Assembly (NCBI GenBank): GCA_009731375.1
Contig: BJOX01000003.1
Location: forward strand, 427,281 to 478,607
Source of the DNA: Paulinella micropora
Lineage: Eukaryota; Cercozoa; Imbricatea; Euglyphida
Direction of reading: 5' to 3'
Length of the DNA: 51,327 nt
Position 1 is the first letter of the stretch. Each line of letters opens with the position of its first letter. The translations under genes and the position numbers were made by a program. A model generated the notes under the pieces. It did not search any database and was not told where the DNA came from. It saw only the letters and a program-made list of their open reading frames with translations. Below, in pieces: positions 29,962 through 40,589 of this stretch.

Positions 29962-30498
29962 TCATTCATGAGTGGAAGAGCTCGTAGTAGGGGTAGCAGT
30001 CGCAGTAGCCGAAGGAGCGGGTGACTTCTCTGAGCTTGGGGACGGTTCCAACTTTCGTCGCTTGGAAGACGGCGGCGGTGTGCGTTTGTCTTGCAAGTGT
30101 CCTCCACGGTGGCGTATGGTGACGTTTGGCGTCTGCGCGGGTGAGGGTTGGCTGACCTTGTCCTCGTCACCTCGCTCGCGTTCCGTCTCGACCAGTTCAA
30201 CTTCGTCTTCTTCTTCTTTGGCGTCCTTCTTGTCCTGTTCATCTGCCTCCTCATCGTCTTCCTCGTCATCCTCCTCTGACTCTTTGACGTAGCCGTTGGC
30301 AGGCGATGGCTTGTTCATCATGAACAGGTTGACGTGGCGACCGTAGAGATGGGCGTTCGAGGTGGACAGGAGGTCGTGCGAAGTCGAAGGAAGTTGCAGG
30401 CTGGGACGGCGATCGATGATTTTGTTGAACTTAGCTATCGGGTAGGACGTTTGTCGTAGGGCGGAAGTCGTAGCTAAGCGTGGCCAATTGTAGATCAC
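29962..30498 (-). pseudogene. acidic linker region after protease
   Basis: Minus-strand frame with a Glu/Asp tract (about 30180-30290) followed by basic KRRKLEP and Ser/Pro-rich sequence ending near 29962. It overlaps the end of the protease frame. Probably a disordered linker of the same polyprotein. Confidence 0.4.
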
Positions 30499-30905
30499 CG
30501 ACCTGGAGTGGCGTCTCGAAGAGGTGGAACTCAGTCTCGTAGAAGATTTGCTTGGAAGGTGGCTTCAGGGGCATGTAGTCCGTGGGCCTGATCGCTTGCG
30601 CATTGTTGATAGAGAGATTGAGTTGGGCTGCGATCTCGTTGGCAAGAAGTAAGTTCATACCATCAGGGAGGTGGCTCGAAATGTAGATCGTGATGGCATG
30701 AAGCGGGGACGTCGGGGTAGCCGAGACGAATAGTTCGATACCTTCAGCGAGGACGGCATTAATACCCACGGATGAGCGTGCGTCGACGGGTGGGAGCGAC
30801 ACAGTCTCAAATCCATGGTGTAGTACCCAGTCGAGGAGGGCCACGCCTTTGCAGTTGCATGCAGAGTCCAAAACGCACGAAGTCTTGCCGATGCAGTTTT
30901 CATCC
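30431..30905 (-). pseudogene. retroviral-type aspartic protease, C-terminal part
   Basis: The frame starts inside the duplicated target (CVLDSACNCKGVALLDW, the active-site region with D-S-A in place of the usual D-S/T-G) and continues with GFETVSLPPVDARSSVG, LHAITIYISSHLPDGMNLLL and a hydrophobic-glycine-like second half. Such a protease would process the gag polyprotein. The LINE insertion separates it from gag. Confidence 0.6.
30815..30905. repeat. left copy of ~90-bp direct repeat flanking the non-LTR insertion
   Basis: 91 bp from ATGGTGTAGTACCCAGTCGA to GCAGTTTTCATCC, matching 35598-35687 with one 1-bp indel and two substitutions. Both copies carry the start of the protease. Confidence 0.95.
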
Positions 30906-31046
30906 TGGACATCGTCGAGCGACTCAAACGAGTACAGGATGGGAAATCTTTCTCCTGCCCCGGACGGGCGCGACCCATGCGCGATCAGGGAAAACGCACG
31001 ACTTTTCTACCGAATCCTGCCCCCAAGACGGAACATAAACCCTACC

Positions 31047-31866
31047 ATGTCCCACGGTGTTGATATGCCCGACCAACCAACCAACCTACTGCTATTGGAT
31101 GTCGAGACAACGGACTTCAGGAGGCCATACCTCCGCCTCGAACGAGATCTCGTTGCAGGGGTGATCTCAAGGGCTGCTGAAGACACCCGCACCGTACGCG
31201 CAGACCCATGGTGGGCTAAGGAGGGCCCCCTGGAGCTGCGACCGACACTGGAAAATAACCATGCAACGTGTCGTCACGCAACCTCCTCCCAACTGAGGAG
31301 GAGATCCGCATTATGGCCATCGAGGAGGATAGTGTGGAAGCCCAGCGACGCACCACCAAGAAACCCCGACAGGACACGCAGAGTACCTACAGCTCGGAAC
31401 CAGCCCCAGGAGCGATGGCTTACCTCCCTGCCTGGTGGAGGGTACAAAACCGAAGCTCAAACATATATATACACCAGGAATTCATGCTCCTCGGATGCCA
31501 TGACGCCAGCCACGTGGCCCATCGGGTTGGCCGTGCAGGAATCGGCACCCATGGCCTAGCTCCGGAACGACAACACCTCTGCGAGTCTACACCGAAGCTA
31601 ACCACATCCCAGACGTTGCAACCTGGGAGGCCATTCGGGAAGGTCGGGCCCTCACCAGTGGACTAGCCTATCGTCTTGGCATGACCCCTCTTCTTCCCTT
31701 CCAGAGCGGAGAAGTCGGACTCTACGACGATGAAATACCGCCCCCCGACCACGTCACTACTACTTCAAGGACAACCGACAAGCGTGCAAGGAAAGAAGCG
31801 ATTGCTGATGCCCCCGCCACGGCCGTCTCCCTCGATTTCCTTCCGGGCAACATAACCCCTGCATAG
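31047..31866 (+). pseudogene. N-terminal coding region of the non-LTR element
   Basis: Plus-strand frames: from 31047 (MSHGVDMPDQPTNLLLLDVE), then 31268 onward (LLPTEEEIRIMAIEEDSVE), then 31620-31863 (TWEAIREGRALTSGLAYRLG, DDEIPPPDHVTTTSR). At least two frame changes. No zinc finger or Myb motif was recognised. A TAG at 31864 separates it from the protease-like part in the same frame. Confidence 0.35.
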
Positions 31867-32497
31867 AGGCCACTTACCTTTGATAACCAAATACCATCGC
31901 AGGCGGCCTTCTGGCGACGCAAAGACGACACCACGTCAATCCTACCGGGGGAATTCATCGAAGTTGTCAAGAAACCCAACGGGTGGCTCACAGATGACAT
32001 CATTCACGCCTGTCTCACTGATATTGAGGAGGAAGCACGGATGCATGGCTCCCTTATTATCGGAACCAGCCTGTCCTGGCAGGTACGTACCAAGGGTGAG
32101 TACACCCTCCTCAAAGCCCTGGGGTGCCAACCCATCGACCGACGCTGCCATCATCTTCTCATACCAGTAAACGTATCACCTACACTGGCTATTCATGATG
32201 ATCTCCGTCACTCTAACACGACAAGGTCCTGGAACGGCTTGTGGACCTGAAGTCCTCAAGCTTGGTGACCAGGCTAGCAGATCGAAACCGCTCATCCTCA
32301 TCCTTGACTCCCTCCCATCCTGCACGGCGGAGCAGAAGTTCAACTTCACCGCGGTGATCAATGCCTGGGTCGAAAACCTACGAAAGGCTAGTTTCCTTGC
32401 GCAAGACTCTACCTCGGGGTACATCCATGTTCAACTCCTGTCCCGGAGCAGGCGAAAGGATCTGGGACCTCTGGCCTCCATATGCTCTTTCACATGA
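31867..32497 (+). pseudogene. Ulp1/SENP-like cysteine protease domain
   Basis: Reads GWLTDDIIHACLTDIEEEAR (the WLxDxxI signature), RRCHHLLIPVN, then after a frameshift near 32172 THWLFMMISVTL (catalytic His of the HW motif, about 32183), KPLILILDSLPSC (catalytic Asp, about 32307) and, about 150 bases later, RRKDLGPLASICSF where the family has D-C-G. The order and spacing fit the C48 (Ulp1) fold. The expected catalytic Cys reads Leu, so together with the frameshift this copy should be inactive. Ulp1 proteins cleave SUMO-like conjugates; their role in retrotransposons is not settled. Confidence 0.5.
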
Positions 32498-33564
32498 CAC
32501 GAGCAGCAAACCACCCATTGGGCCTCCAGATGGGTAATATCGACCAGACTGACTGGGACTCCAAGGCAACACAGCTCAAAAATCTCCTACCGAACTTCAA
32601 GACGGAAAGGAACCGACTGTACCAATATCTGATTGGGCGAGCCCAACGAAAGAAACGTCTCCAGAAGGGGAACGAATCTGATTTGGAGGAGGAGGACGAC
32701 AGTGAAAGGAAAAAGAAAGGCGAAGGGCAAGGGAAAGCCAGCGCTGGCGCTGATACTGGTAATAAGCGAGACGCGGCACAACATGCCAACCATCTGGCGG
32801 CGGCACATCCGGCTACGCCATCTGCAAAACCCTCCAGCGACCCGAACGCCCACATTGGTCTAGGGATACCCAGCGAGGACAAGGGTGGCCCAATGACGCA
32901 ACAGGTACAAGGACTAATAGATAGCGCCCCCACTTCATGTAAGGAGACGGCGAAGGAGGAGAAGAAACAGCCACGGCTCACGCTTGCTACGGCCCTGAAC
33001 GATCCTTCCTGATGGGCGGAATGGATCAGGCTCTCACCGTACGCGTTGGCATGGAAGATGCTCACAAATACGGCTCAGGAGCTCAAAGGGACAAACCTGA
33101 GGGTGGCCCAAGCCACTGGTCACCACTGGTTACGGCCCCTCACGGACCGTGCCTGCCCTGCCCACGCTAGACCCATTGCCATCGACAAGCGGACACATGA
33201 CGAGCTATGGGCCAAAGCCCAACAAGATATCTACAAGGCAGGTGACACCGGCCAACTAGAAGATGCATGGCGCATGGTTAAAGTCTGGGTGGATGAGGAA
33301 GACCAGGTGTCCCACGGACGGAAGGACAAGTCTGGAGGGAAGAGGAAAAGACGATGGGGACACTGGGAATGGGTTATGGCGAACCCCAACCCGTATCAGC
33401 TCCCTCTTCAAGCAGCACGTTCCACCCACGCTGAGAGGAATTTCAGCGAAAACCAAATCGGACCGCCACCCACAAGCCCTAAGGGCGCTAGTCGACGTCA
33501 GACACTCAAAATGCAGACAGTGGATTCGCCGGTGCATAGAAAGGGGTATACTCATGGACGATGA
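32498..33564 (+). pseudogene. basic/acidic linker region of the non-LTR element
   Basis: Frame 32482-33012 continues with charged low-complexity sequence (KKRLQKGNESDLEEEDDSE, KKKGEGQGK). After a stop the frame 33046-33564 has ELWAKAQQDIYKAGDTGQLE and KRKRRWGHWEW. No RT motif (YxDD) was found on this strand, although the position between Ulp1 and RLE is where RT belongs. Confidence 0.35.
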
Positions 33565-33736
33565 CACGGAAGGAGACAGTAAGCTGACGATCATCGGCGA
33601 GGAGGGAGCCTAACCACGACCACTAGCTTCACCTGAGGACCTGAAGGACGACAGGACAGGAGTAGGCCAACTCGACGACAACAACCAAAGACCCCCTAGA
33701 GACCCCACAACACCCATCCATCCGGCAGCCCAAATC

Positions 33737-34312
33737 ATGGCTGACCTGGCAGGGTCAGAGATTCCATACAAGATTGACCTCCTAGCAGCACGGGACTACA
33801 AAGCACCACATGTCTACTTACTGGACTGCACGTTTCGAAGGGACGAATGGTTGGTCAGAGATGATGAAAACTACCTTACTGCATTACTAGACGAGAAAGA
33901 CAGAAAGAGAATCTGGGACCATAATGGACTACGAGTTAGACCTCCATACATCCCCAAGGACCCCAATTCCGACATAGGAGAAAACCCTCCGGTTACGTGG
34001 CCCTCCATCCTGTGGAAAGCTACCCGGGCGTGGGGATACAACCCAAGAGCCATCTATGACCATAGATATGAACAACTGCAAGACACGATTCACCAACATC
34101 GGTTGAGGGGACGCAACATGTCATCAAACATCATTGTGATAGCAACGGGATCAAGAGGGTATATCTCAGAAACCTCGTACAATGAACTCCGCTTTTTCCC
34201 ATCGAAAGCTGTAGTACTCGACATCTTTCTCGGGATGACCATGACCAAGATCTGCCATGACACAATTCTCCAGGCTTGGAAATTCATCCACAGCGCAGAC
34301 GCTACGATGTAA
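33737..34312 (+). CDS. RLE-like endonuclease domain (C-terminal end of LINE protein)
   Basis: 191 open codons: KIDLLAARDYKAPHVYLLDC (like the P-D-L ... V-x-x-x-D core), FRRDEWLVRD, LLDEKDRKRIW, YDHRYEQLQDTI, then SNIIVIATGSRGYISETS. This order (acidic D-x(n)-D, K/R-rich helix, KY-like helix, hydrophobic beta then G-S-x-G) resembles the restriction-like endonuclease region at the end of R2/CRE/NeSL-type LINEs, which nicks target DNA to prime reverse transcription. The match is by pattern only. The reading frame itself is intact. Confidence 0.45.
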   Translation: MADLAGSEIPYKIDLLAARDYKAPHVYLLDCTFRRDEWLVRDDENYLTALLDEKDRKRIWDHNGLRVRPPYIPKDPNSDIGENPPVTWPSILWKATRAWGYNPRAIYDHRYEQLQDTIHQHRLRGRNMSSNIIVIATGSRGYISETSYNELRFFPSKAVVLDIFLGMTMTKICHDTILQAWKFIHSADATM

Positions 34313-35597
34313 ACACTGACAAGACTCACCAGGGTCTTCCCCACAAAGTCTACGAAAGGACTGAGCCAGACAGTCCCACTGGAACAGTCTAGGGAGGAAA
34401 CGCCGCACTCCTAACGGTCTCGTGGGGGGTCGGGTCGGCTAAATCCGGGACAAGGGAGACCCTCTGGTCGAGACTGCTAGCCAGTGAGTCTTCCGACCCC
34501 CGTCACCGACATCTCAACCTGAGGAATCTTCCCCCGTCTTGTGTCCTTCACCCAGGGCTCTACACTCTATACCAGGGACATTGCCTCGTGCCAAGTTTGC
34601 ACGGACACTTTCTTTTAAATTCCCCCCGTCCCCCCCTGACTCGACCTCTGTGTCATCCTTTGATTCATTAACCATTACGTCCAGCTGACGAAGCTAGCGG
34701 TGCCCCAATCACCCCACACTATTCTCCACCTCTTGACCGACCTCAAGATCAAGGCACTCAATTCTCGTGCTAAATTTGAATTGTCTCCCTGTCGTCAAAG
34801 ACTATTCTCTTTCTTCAAATTTTTTCAAACCGGCTCCAACTCCACTTGGAGGAATCAGGCCTAAATTTATTCCCTTTCCCGTCGTGCCACCAGCCCAGAT
34901 TTTTCACGGCTCCCGACCCCCTTTCGACACCCAGTATTGTTACAGGATTCCTCGGCTCTTGGCCCCCCCTTTCAGCACCCAGTACCGATACCTGATCCTC
35001 CGGGCGTTCAAGCTCTTTCAGCCTACGACGAAGCCTCCCCTCGCTTTCTCTCCCTCCTGGTGTAGCGGCTCTGCAGTTCAAGGGAGATCGCGAGTAGGAC
35101 CATAGACTCTTCCCGGTGTTAGAATATTATACCGTTCCGGGTCTCGTGTGTGTGTGTGGCGCCCCGCTACTTGGACCAGTCTACGATGAAGCCCCCCCGG
35201 AACGTCCTAGCCCACGATGGGACCCGATGAAGATTTACGACCAGGAGAACGTCAGCAGGACCAGGGACGACCCTTCCCGGTGTTAGAACATTATATAGTT
35301 CCGGTTTTTTCTTGTATCTCCCCTTCTACCCTCCCTTTCCCTCCCTCATATCTGTTCCTCAAGCTTTCTCCTACATACTATGTCGTGTATCCCATGACCG
35401 AGAGGTAGGATACGCACAGATCCTAGCGGGCAGCCATGCCTTTGGGCCAGACGCTTCCACTTCCCCAAATACTCGGGCCTTGTGCCTCGATATCCCTGAG
35501 GTTGTCGGTTAAGTTACGGATCCCATGCTCCCACTACGGGTTTGGGTAGGAGTACTATCTCTCCTATTGACCATCAACATTGCAACCAGACAGAAAA
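34313..35597 (+). other. 3' non-coding region of the non-LTR element, with internal repeats
   Basis: No convincing gene. Diverged direct repeats occur: CCCTTTCGACACCCAGTA / CCTTTCAGCACCCAGTACCG (about 34919 and 34969), and CTTCCCGGTGTTAGAA-(T/C)-ATTATA at 35109 and 35273. Ends in a short A run at 35594-35598. Confidence 0.5.
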
Positions 35598-35687
35598 ATG
35601 GTGTAGTACCAGTCGAGGAGGGCCACGCCTTTGCAGTTGCATGCAGAGTCCAAAACGCACGAAGTCTTACCGATGCAGTCTTCATCC
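35598..35687. repeat. right copy of ~90-bp direct repeat flanking the non-LTR insertion
   Basis: Matches 30815-30905 (see that entry). On the minus strand it continues the gag frame directly: ...SPDEDCIGKTSCVLDSA. Confidence 0.95.
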
Positions 35688-37145
35688 GGTGATGTCCGAA
35701 GATTTGCGTACATAGATGCTGCCGCAGACAACCGTCGGATCGTGCAGATGCGGATTGGACGCCGTTTTGGCCGAGGCGATGGGCGCGTTGTCATGTGGAC
35801 CGCTCGAGGTGGATTGCGCGTGGCGGCCGAGGATGGTTTCCAGTTGCAATGTTTGCCCTCGTCTTGACAACGCTGCTGGCGAAGCTTGCATTGGTCAAAC
35901 GAATGCTTCGGGGTCTGGTCCTGCTTGAGGAACTGGTTATGTTTCTTGCAATAGGCGCATGGGACTCCAGTGAAGGGCAGGCGCTTTGGTAAAGTCGGGG
36001 CGGACTTGGTGGCAGCCGTAACCATCGAAGATTTCTTCGGAGGGATGGTAACTACTAATCGCATTCGCACCGGTGAGGGGCGGGCGTGTCGCCGTCTTCT
36101 TTGTGGTAGGAAGCGGTTTGCCCATTTTGGTCCGCTTGTTGGGGCGTCCGCGATCCGGTGAAGTAGCCGGTTGAGCCATTGACATTGCGTCAGCCTTGCG
36201 CTTCTGACGTGGTGGGCGCTTGGGCTCCTTGGTCTCCTGTTGCACCTTGCGCTGTCTGTTCCTCTGGCGGGTGTCGACCTTGGCGGATGAGTCGCGAGAG
36301 GAGGCAGAATTCGAAGGCGTTGGGCGAGTAGGTCGATCGCGCTGTCGTTTGTAGGTAGCGGCCGTCGAGGGCTTCGTGACACTTTCCATCCATGGCCAAT
36401 ATTCTTCCATGACGTGGAGGTCGAGGGAGTTGGTCCAGGGGAGAAGGTCAGCGAGGTCACGGGGCCAAGCGATACCATGTCTATTGAGTACCTCGGCAGC
36501 GTACCGAGTCCATCGATCACGTTCCATAGGGGTGAGCATTCGGGACACGTCGCGAACTTGGTTTGCGTCGGCCGTCCAGTAGCCAGCGGCGTAGGCCGTG
36601 TCGTAGCTGGTGATACACCTGTTGACATAAGCCGCGAGGCTTTCCTTCTTGAAGCGTCGAAGCTTGAGGGCTTGCATGGCTGGTCGCTTCGTGTCTCCCT
36701 TGTCCAGACGTCCTTTGAACAGCTCCATGAAGTACTCCATGAGCATGTAGGGGATGATGCACCAAACGCGGGTGCGTTCGTCGGTAACACGAATATAGCG
36801 GGCCCAGTACGCGTCCATGAGGGCCACTGCAGCTTTGTCTCCCCACTTGTGTACCGTGTCGATGATACGGTTGCAGGCCGAAAGCATCGCCAGATTGTTC
36901 AACTGAAGGTTGAACGCAAGTTCACGGGCTTGGGTTGCGACGTCAGCGGTCGGCACAATCGCTGGGCGGGTCATCGCGAAGAGGGATCGGACTCGAGTCA
37001 TCATGTACAAGGTACGGGGTGGTACACCTGCAGAGGTGGACGATCGCAGGACCCTTCCTCCTGACGATGCCGAGGGGGACTCATTGCTCGTGGGTGACGG
37101 GGATGGTGCCGTCATCCGAGGGCGGGCAGGTTCTGTCTCCGTCAA
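35598..37145 (-). pseudogene. gag polyprotein with zinc motif and start of protease
   Basis: The frame 37145-35937 reads a helical capsid-like protein (LQLNNLAMLSACNRIIDTVH, YMLMEYFMELFKGRLDKGD, LAAYVNRCITSYDTAYAAG, MEEYWPWMESV), then a basic tail (KRQRDRPTRPTP, KRPPRQKRKAD). After a frame change near 35990 a Cys/His-rich segment follows (CAYCKKHNQFLKQ ... HSFDQCKLRQQRC), then EDCIGKTSCVLDSA at the protease start. This is typical gag architecture of a gypsy-like element: capsid, nucleic-acid-binding tail, protease. The frame shift could be programmed or degenerative. Confidence 0.6.
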
Positions 37146-37934
37146 AGGGGCAGACGTCGGAGTCGCAGTCGTCGGGCTGGACGATGAGCTGGAGGACGAA
37201 CTCGAGACGAACTCGACGATGAACTCGATGACGAACTCGATGACGAACTCGTAGGAGCCGGAGTCACAGTTGCTTCTGCCACGGAGGCTCCACCTTGGTC
37301 CTCCGCGGAGGGGCTTGCACCGCCAGTGAGCAAGGTCGAATACGTTTCTTCCGCAACGGGGAAGAGGGGGCTCAGCGTGATGCGATTACCTTGCAACGTT
37401 GTACTCAGCGAGATGCAAGGCGTTGGATGTACGGGTGTCGAAGTGGCAGGTGCTGATCCTGACGAGCCAGACGGGGGAGTCGACGTCTGCGTTGGGAAGA
37501 CCGGCATAAGTCCGAGGGGGCCACTCATCGGTCGAAGTGGCGACGCAAAGGCTGGATCCGTCATGGACAGTGTGCGACTGACCAGTGGCCCCTGTGGCTT
37601 GTGTGCGTGCTGCGAGGAGTGATCCCAGTGATGGAAGCGGTTGACGCCGGGGCAGGGGTGTCGCTCCACTCGCTAGGCTACCAGGGCGGGCAAACGGACC
37701 GACGGGGGTCCTTGGAGGTACCCGACTGATGGGGATCAATGCTGTTGCACTAACAGGCATCACAACTGGGGTAAAGGCCATCGTTGGAGTTACCACATGG
37801 GACGATGTTGCAGTAGGCGGTGGGGCAGCTGGGGTGGTGGGGCTCGTCGATGGATGAGTCGGTGGTGCAGGTCCCAAAGGAATACTTCCCAAAGTCGCTG
37901 CTGGGGTCGTACCAGTCAGGGTTGATGGAGGCAC
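37146..37934 (-). pseudogene. Pro/Ser/Thr-rich N-terminal region of the gag polyprotein
   Basis: Frames 37934-37386 and 37669-37142 encode Pro/Thr-rich sequence (IPLGPAPPTHPSTSPTTP, PRRQPLPSLGSLLAARTQ), then a poly-Ser run at about 37190-37250 made by GATGAACTC-type repeats. Low complexity; probably a disordered region upstream of the capsid. Confidence 0.4.
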
Positions 37935-38640
37935 GGTGACGGGAGTGCTTGCAGGAGTTGAAAGTACGTGATCAATCCAGAAAGTGATCCAGGCGCCCCA
38001 GGGATCGAAGTCGAAACAGGCAAATGGTTAACAAATTCCTCTAAAGGAATGATGGTACCCAATTGATGCCAGAGAGCTTCGTGCTGAGCTGCAGAGCCTG
38101 TAGGTCCCAGGTAATCCTGGTAGATGTCGTGTGCTGTCATGTTGGGGTTACACATCAGCTTGAGGGCAGGTCGGTACCATTGGTAAATGAAACAAATTAG
38201 TTTGCTTGTCTTTTACTGCTTTGAGTAGAACATTTCGATATTCACCAGAGTAGTCGGTGAACAGATCTTCTCGAAACTGCGTTGGTTGCGTCCAAGAGAG
38301 GTCCGTAGTGAGGGGAGTTGACTTTCCTTCTTCAATTTCCTTCAGAATTTTCTTCTCGAAGGGCAGGAGACCATGGTAGACGCCCAGGATGGTAAACGGA
38401 TCCAAACATTTCCTCTTGTGCTCCCGAAGACGCGACAGGGGATCGTCGTGGCGCGAGTTGGCAAACATGGTAGGTAACCAGGAGTAAGCCAGGCAGTGTG
38501 AGTACACTTGTAGAGCGCGATGAGCAGCAAAGAGGGTGATTCTTGCTGGGTGATAAGGGGGTGACACTAACACAAGCAAAACCAGACACATACTGTGTTG
38601 GTTGGCTGCATAGAGTGTAGAAGAGCAGAGAGACGACACA
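37916..38640 (-). pseudogene. unrecognised N-terminal segment upstream of gag
   Basis: Minus-strand coding with good protein character: LAYSWLPTMFANSRHDDPL, DPFTILGVYHGLLPFEKKIL, SWTQPTQFREDLFTDYSGEY, then after a frame change MTAHDIYQDYLGPTGSAAQ and HQLGTIIPLEEFVNHLPV. It lies immediately upstream of the P/S/T-rich region on the same strand, so it may be the first part of the same polyprotein or a separate gene. No domain recognised. Confidence 0.4.
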
Positions 38641-40476
38641 AAAATGCAAAGACAGGTGAACTATCTGTCTTACATATGTGGTTTTTGATGACCTCTGATC
38701 TCCTACGTTCGTTGAGTAGTACCTTCCCTGTAGGAGGTGCTTTCAAATCGATCTGTCGACAGAGCACACAAAACTCGTGTGTGCAGTTTCCACTTGAAAG
38801 GAAAATTCGAATTGTGAGTTTGGATACACCCCAAGGGATAAATACACAACGAACTCTTATTAAAAGTCTCTATGGCTGCATGAAGTCCTGACTCCTGATC
38901 AGAGAGCAGGTGAAATACCTGTAAATAGCAGAGAGGTCACTTCGTTTATTTACGCAGATTTCTACTTGTTTGCAGGCTTGGGTTGCAAAGTACGAACACG
39001 ATGAACGTAAATTGTGAGTTGGTGAGGTGCGTCACTTGAAGATGAAAGTGTAGTACTTGAAGCAGGGCTTCAAGTCCAACTTATATGTTCAAGTATCAAA
39101 AATTTTCATTTGGGAAAGATTTGTCAGCCGTTTCTCCGGCAGTCTGTTTCCTTGTCCACAAATTTACCGCACGTGCGTGTTTCACGGGAAATCAGGGGAA
39201 AAGGGCTAGAGTGGGGGAAAAAGGCAATAGTTAATCTTTTGTGAAAAAACTTTGACTTGATCGTTTGAAGTCATCATGAGTCCTGAACGAAATCGAAAAC
39301 TACTTAGTGAAGTCGAAACGTCGTGCAGAGGAGAATCTAACGCGCCGGTCAAAAACTGACTGAGTAAAATGTCAACGGTAGTGGTTTTGGCCGGTTGTTA
39401 AAGTGCTCAGTCTGATATTATTAATAATAACTTTCAAAACTTGAATATTTCTGTATAAAATGTTCAAGCTATAAAAAAACAGTTCAAGCTGGAGTGAACT
39501 TTTTTACAGCTTGAATTTTTTCTATATTATTATATAGAGTCACGGCCGGTAAATTTTTGAAGTGAGTTAATAATTCGGTGGCAAAATCGAATAATTCGCT
39601 GGCCGCTTTTCAAGAATTGGCGGCGCCAGCCGGCGGCGGCGCGCCATCTCAAAAAACTGTCTAAAACTGCCAGAAGTCACGCTAATATATATTTGGAGGA
39701 CTCGAAAAGTAGGGGAACAGTCTTGAAGCATGGCAACAGTGACTGCAGATTTATGATCGTGACTCATGATGTTTTTAGAGCTACCAAAACCGTTCCGGGC
39801 CTGACTACGGGCCGCGGCGCCCGGCCAATTTTTGCAAAGTCAGCAAATCATTGTACTATCTCCAACGATAGCTCAGTGGAAGAGTAAGTCGGTAATATAA
39901 CCAAACACAGTCCTCAAAAAGGAGAATGATGTCTCGTTATATTAGCTCAGTGACGAAAAGACAAAGACAGACGAGACTGCAACGAAACAGCACCGTTACG
40001 GGATCGCTATTTGAGTGAGCGATGGTGTTTCCTGGATACGACCCGAATTAGTACCAGAATGATGATCTCATTAAAGACTCTACAGTCTAATCAAAGGAAC
40101 TGATATATTAATAACATGAACTGCTACACCGGATTCCATCGATCTCTACTTTAATCGGCATATCGCAAAGGTTCGAGCGCACTCAACCCAACTTCGGATG
40201 TAGTCGTCAGACTTGATCACCTGACACTATATTAAATGATACCGATATATACAAGGGTATGTCTTCACAACAAGTAAATGTATTTATGGAAACCGACGAC
40301 CGGTTATTATATATATGGAAATGGCGACATTACATTATTACTTAACCATAAAACATTATACTTGGACATACTGCACAAATATTTTATCTACAGAAGAAAG
40401 AGGAAGACTTTAATATATATGTCTTGTTAATGTCTAGAAGAATGAATGCTGTAGTAGCTTTAATATCTAAATAAGG
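38641..40476. other. AT-rich interval without supported genes
   Basis: About 1.8 kb with only short frames. An inverted repeat near 39463-39514 (TTCAAGCT...AGCTTGAA arms with A/T spacers) could fold. CCGGCGGCGGCGCGCC near 39628 is a short GC island. Nothing else is recognised. Confidence 0.6.
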
Positions 40477-40589
40477 TTGTCGGGACGATATTGGATCATT
40501 GCTATCTTCGCAATCGATCAGGTCCACAATGTTTCTAGAGAAAAAAACACTTACTATAGACGCCGTTTACGCGCGCGGACTCCTTTACC

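Larger units (their letters stand above)
30906..35597 (+). mobile_element. non-LTR retrotransposon remnant (Ulp1-like + restriction-like endonuclease)
   Basis: A 4.7-kb plus-strand segment inserted in the minus-strand protease, flanked by the direct repeat of about 90 bp. It encodes a Ulp1-like protease domain (31984-32480) and a C-terminal domain like the restriction-like endonuclease (RLE) of R2/NeSL-type elements (33737-34312), followed by about 1.3 kb of non-coding 3' sequence ending GACAGAAAA. NeSL-type LINEs are known to combine Ulp1-like protease, RT and RLE. No RT is visible here, so this copy is probably internally deleted. Confidence 0.5.
25342..38640 (-). mobile_element. gag-protease retroelement with large unrecognised 3' coding region, interrupted
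   Basis: Minus-strand order: N-terminal region (38640-37920), Pro/Ser/Thr-rich segment, gag with zinc motif, retroviral-type protease, then about 5 kb of broken coding sequence (30430-25342). It is split inside the protease by a plus-strand non-LTR element (30906-35597). No LTR pair was found. That the 25-30 kb region belongs to the same element is an inference from continuous orientation and shared Ser/Asp simple tracts. Confidence 0.5.

Noticed and set aside
34767-35105. 112-codon frame PFDTQYCYRIPR / PFSTQYRYLILR
   Set aside because: Diverged tandem repeat in the 3' non-coding region of the LINE; no family match.
39864-39940. TAGCTCAGTGGAAGAG resembles a tRNA D-arm
   Set aside because: No matching acceptor stem, anticodon stem or GTTCRANNC T-arm at the right distance.
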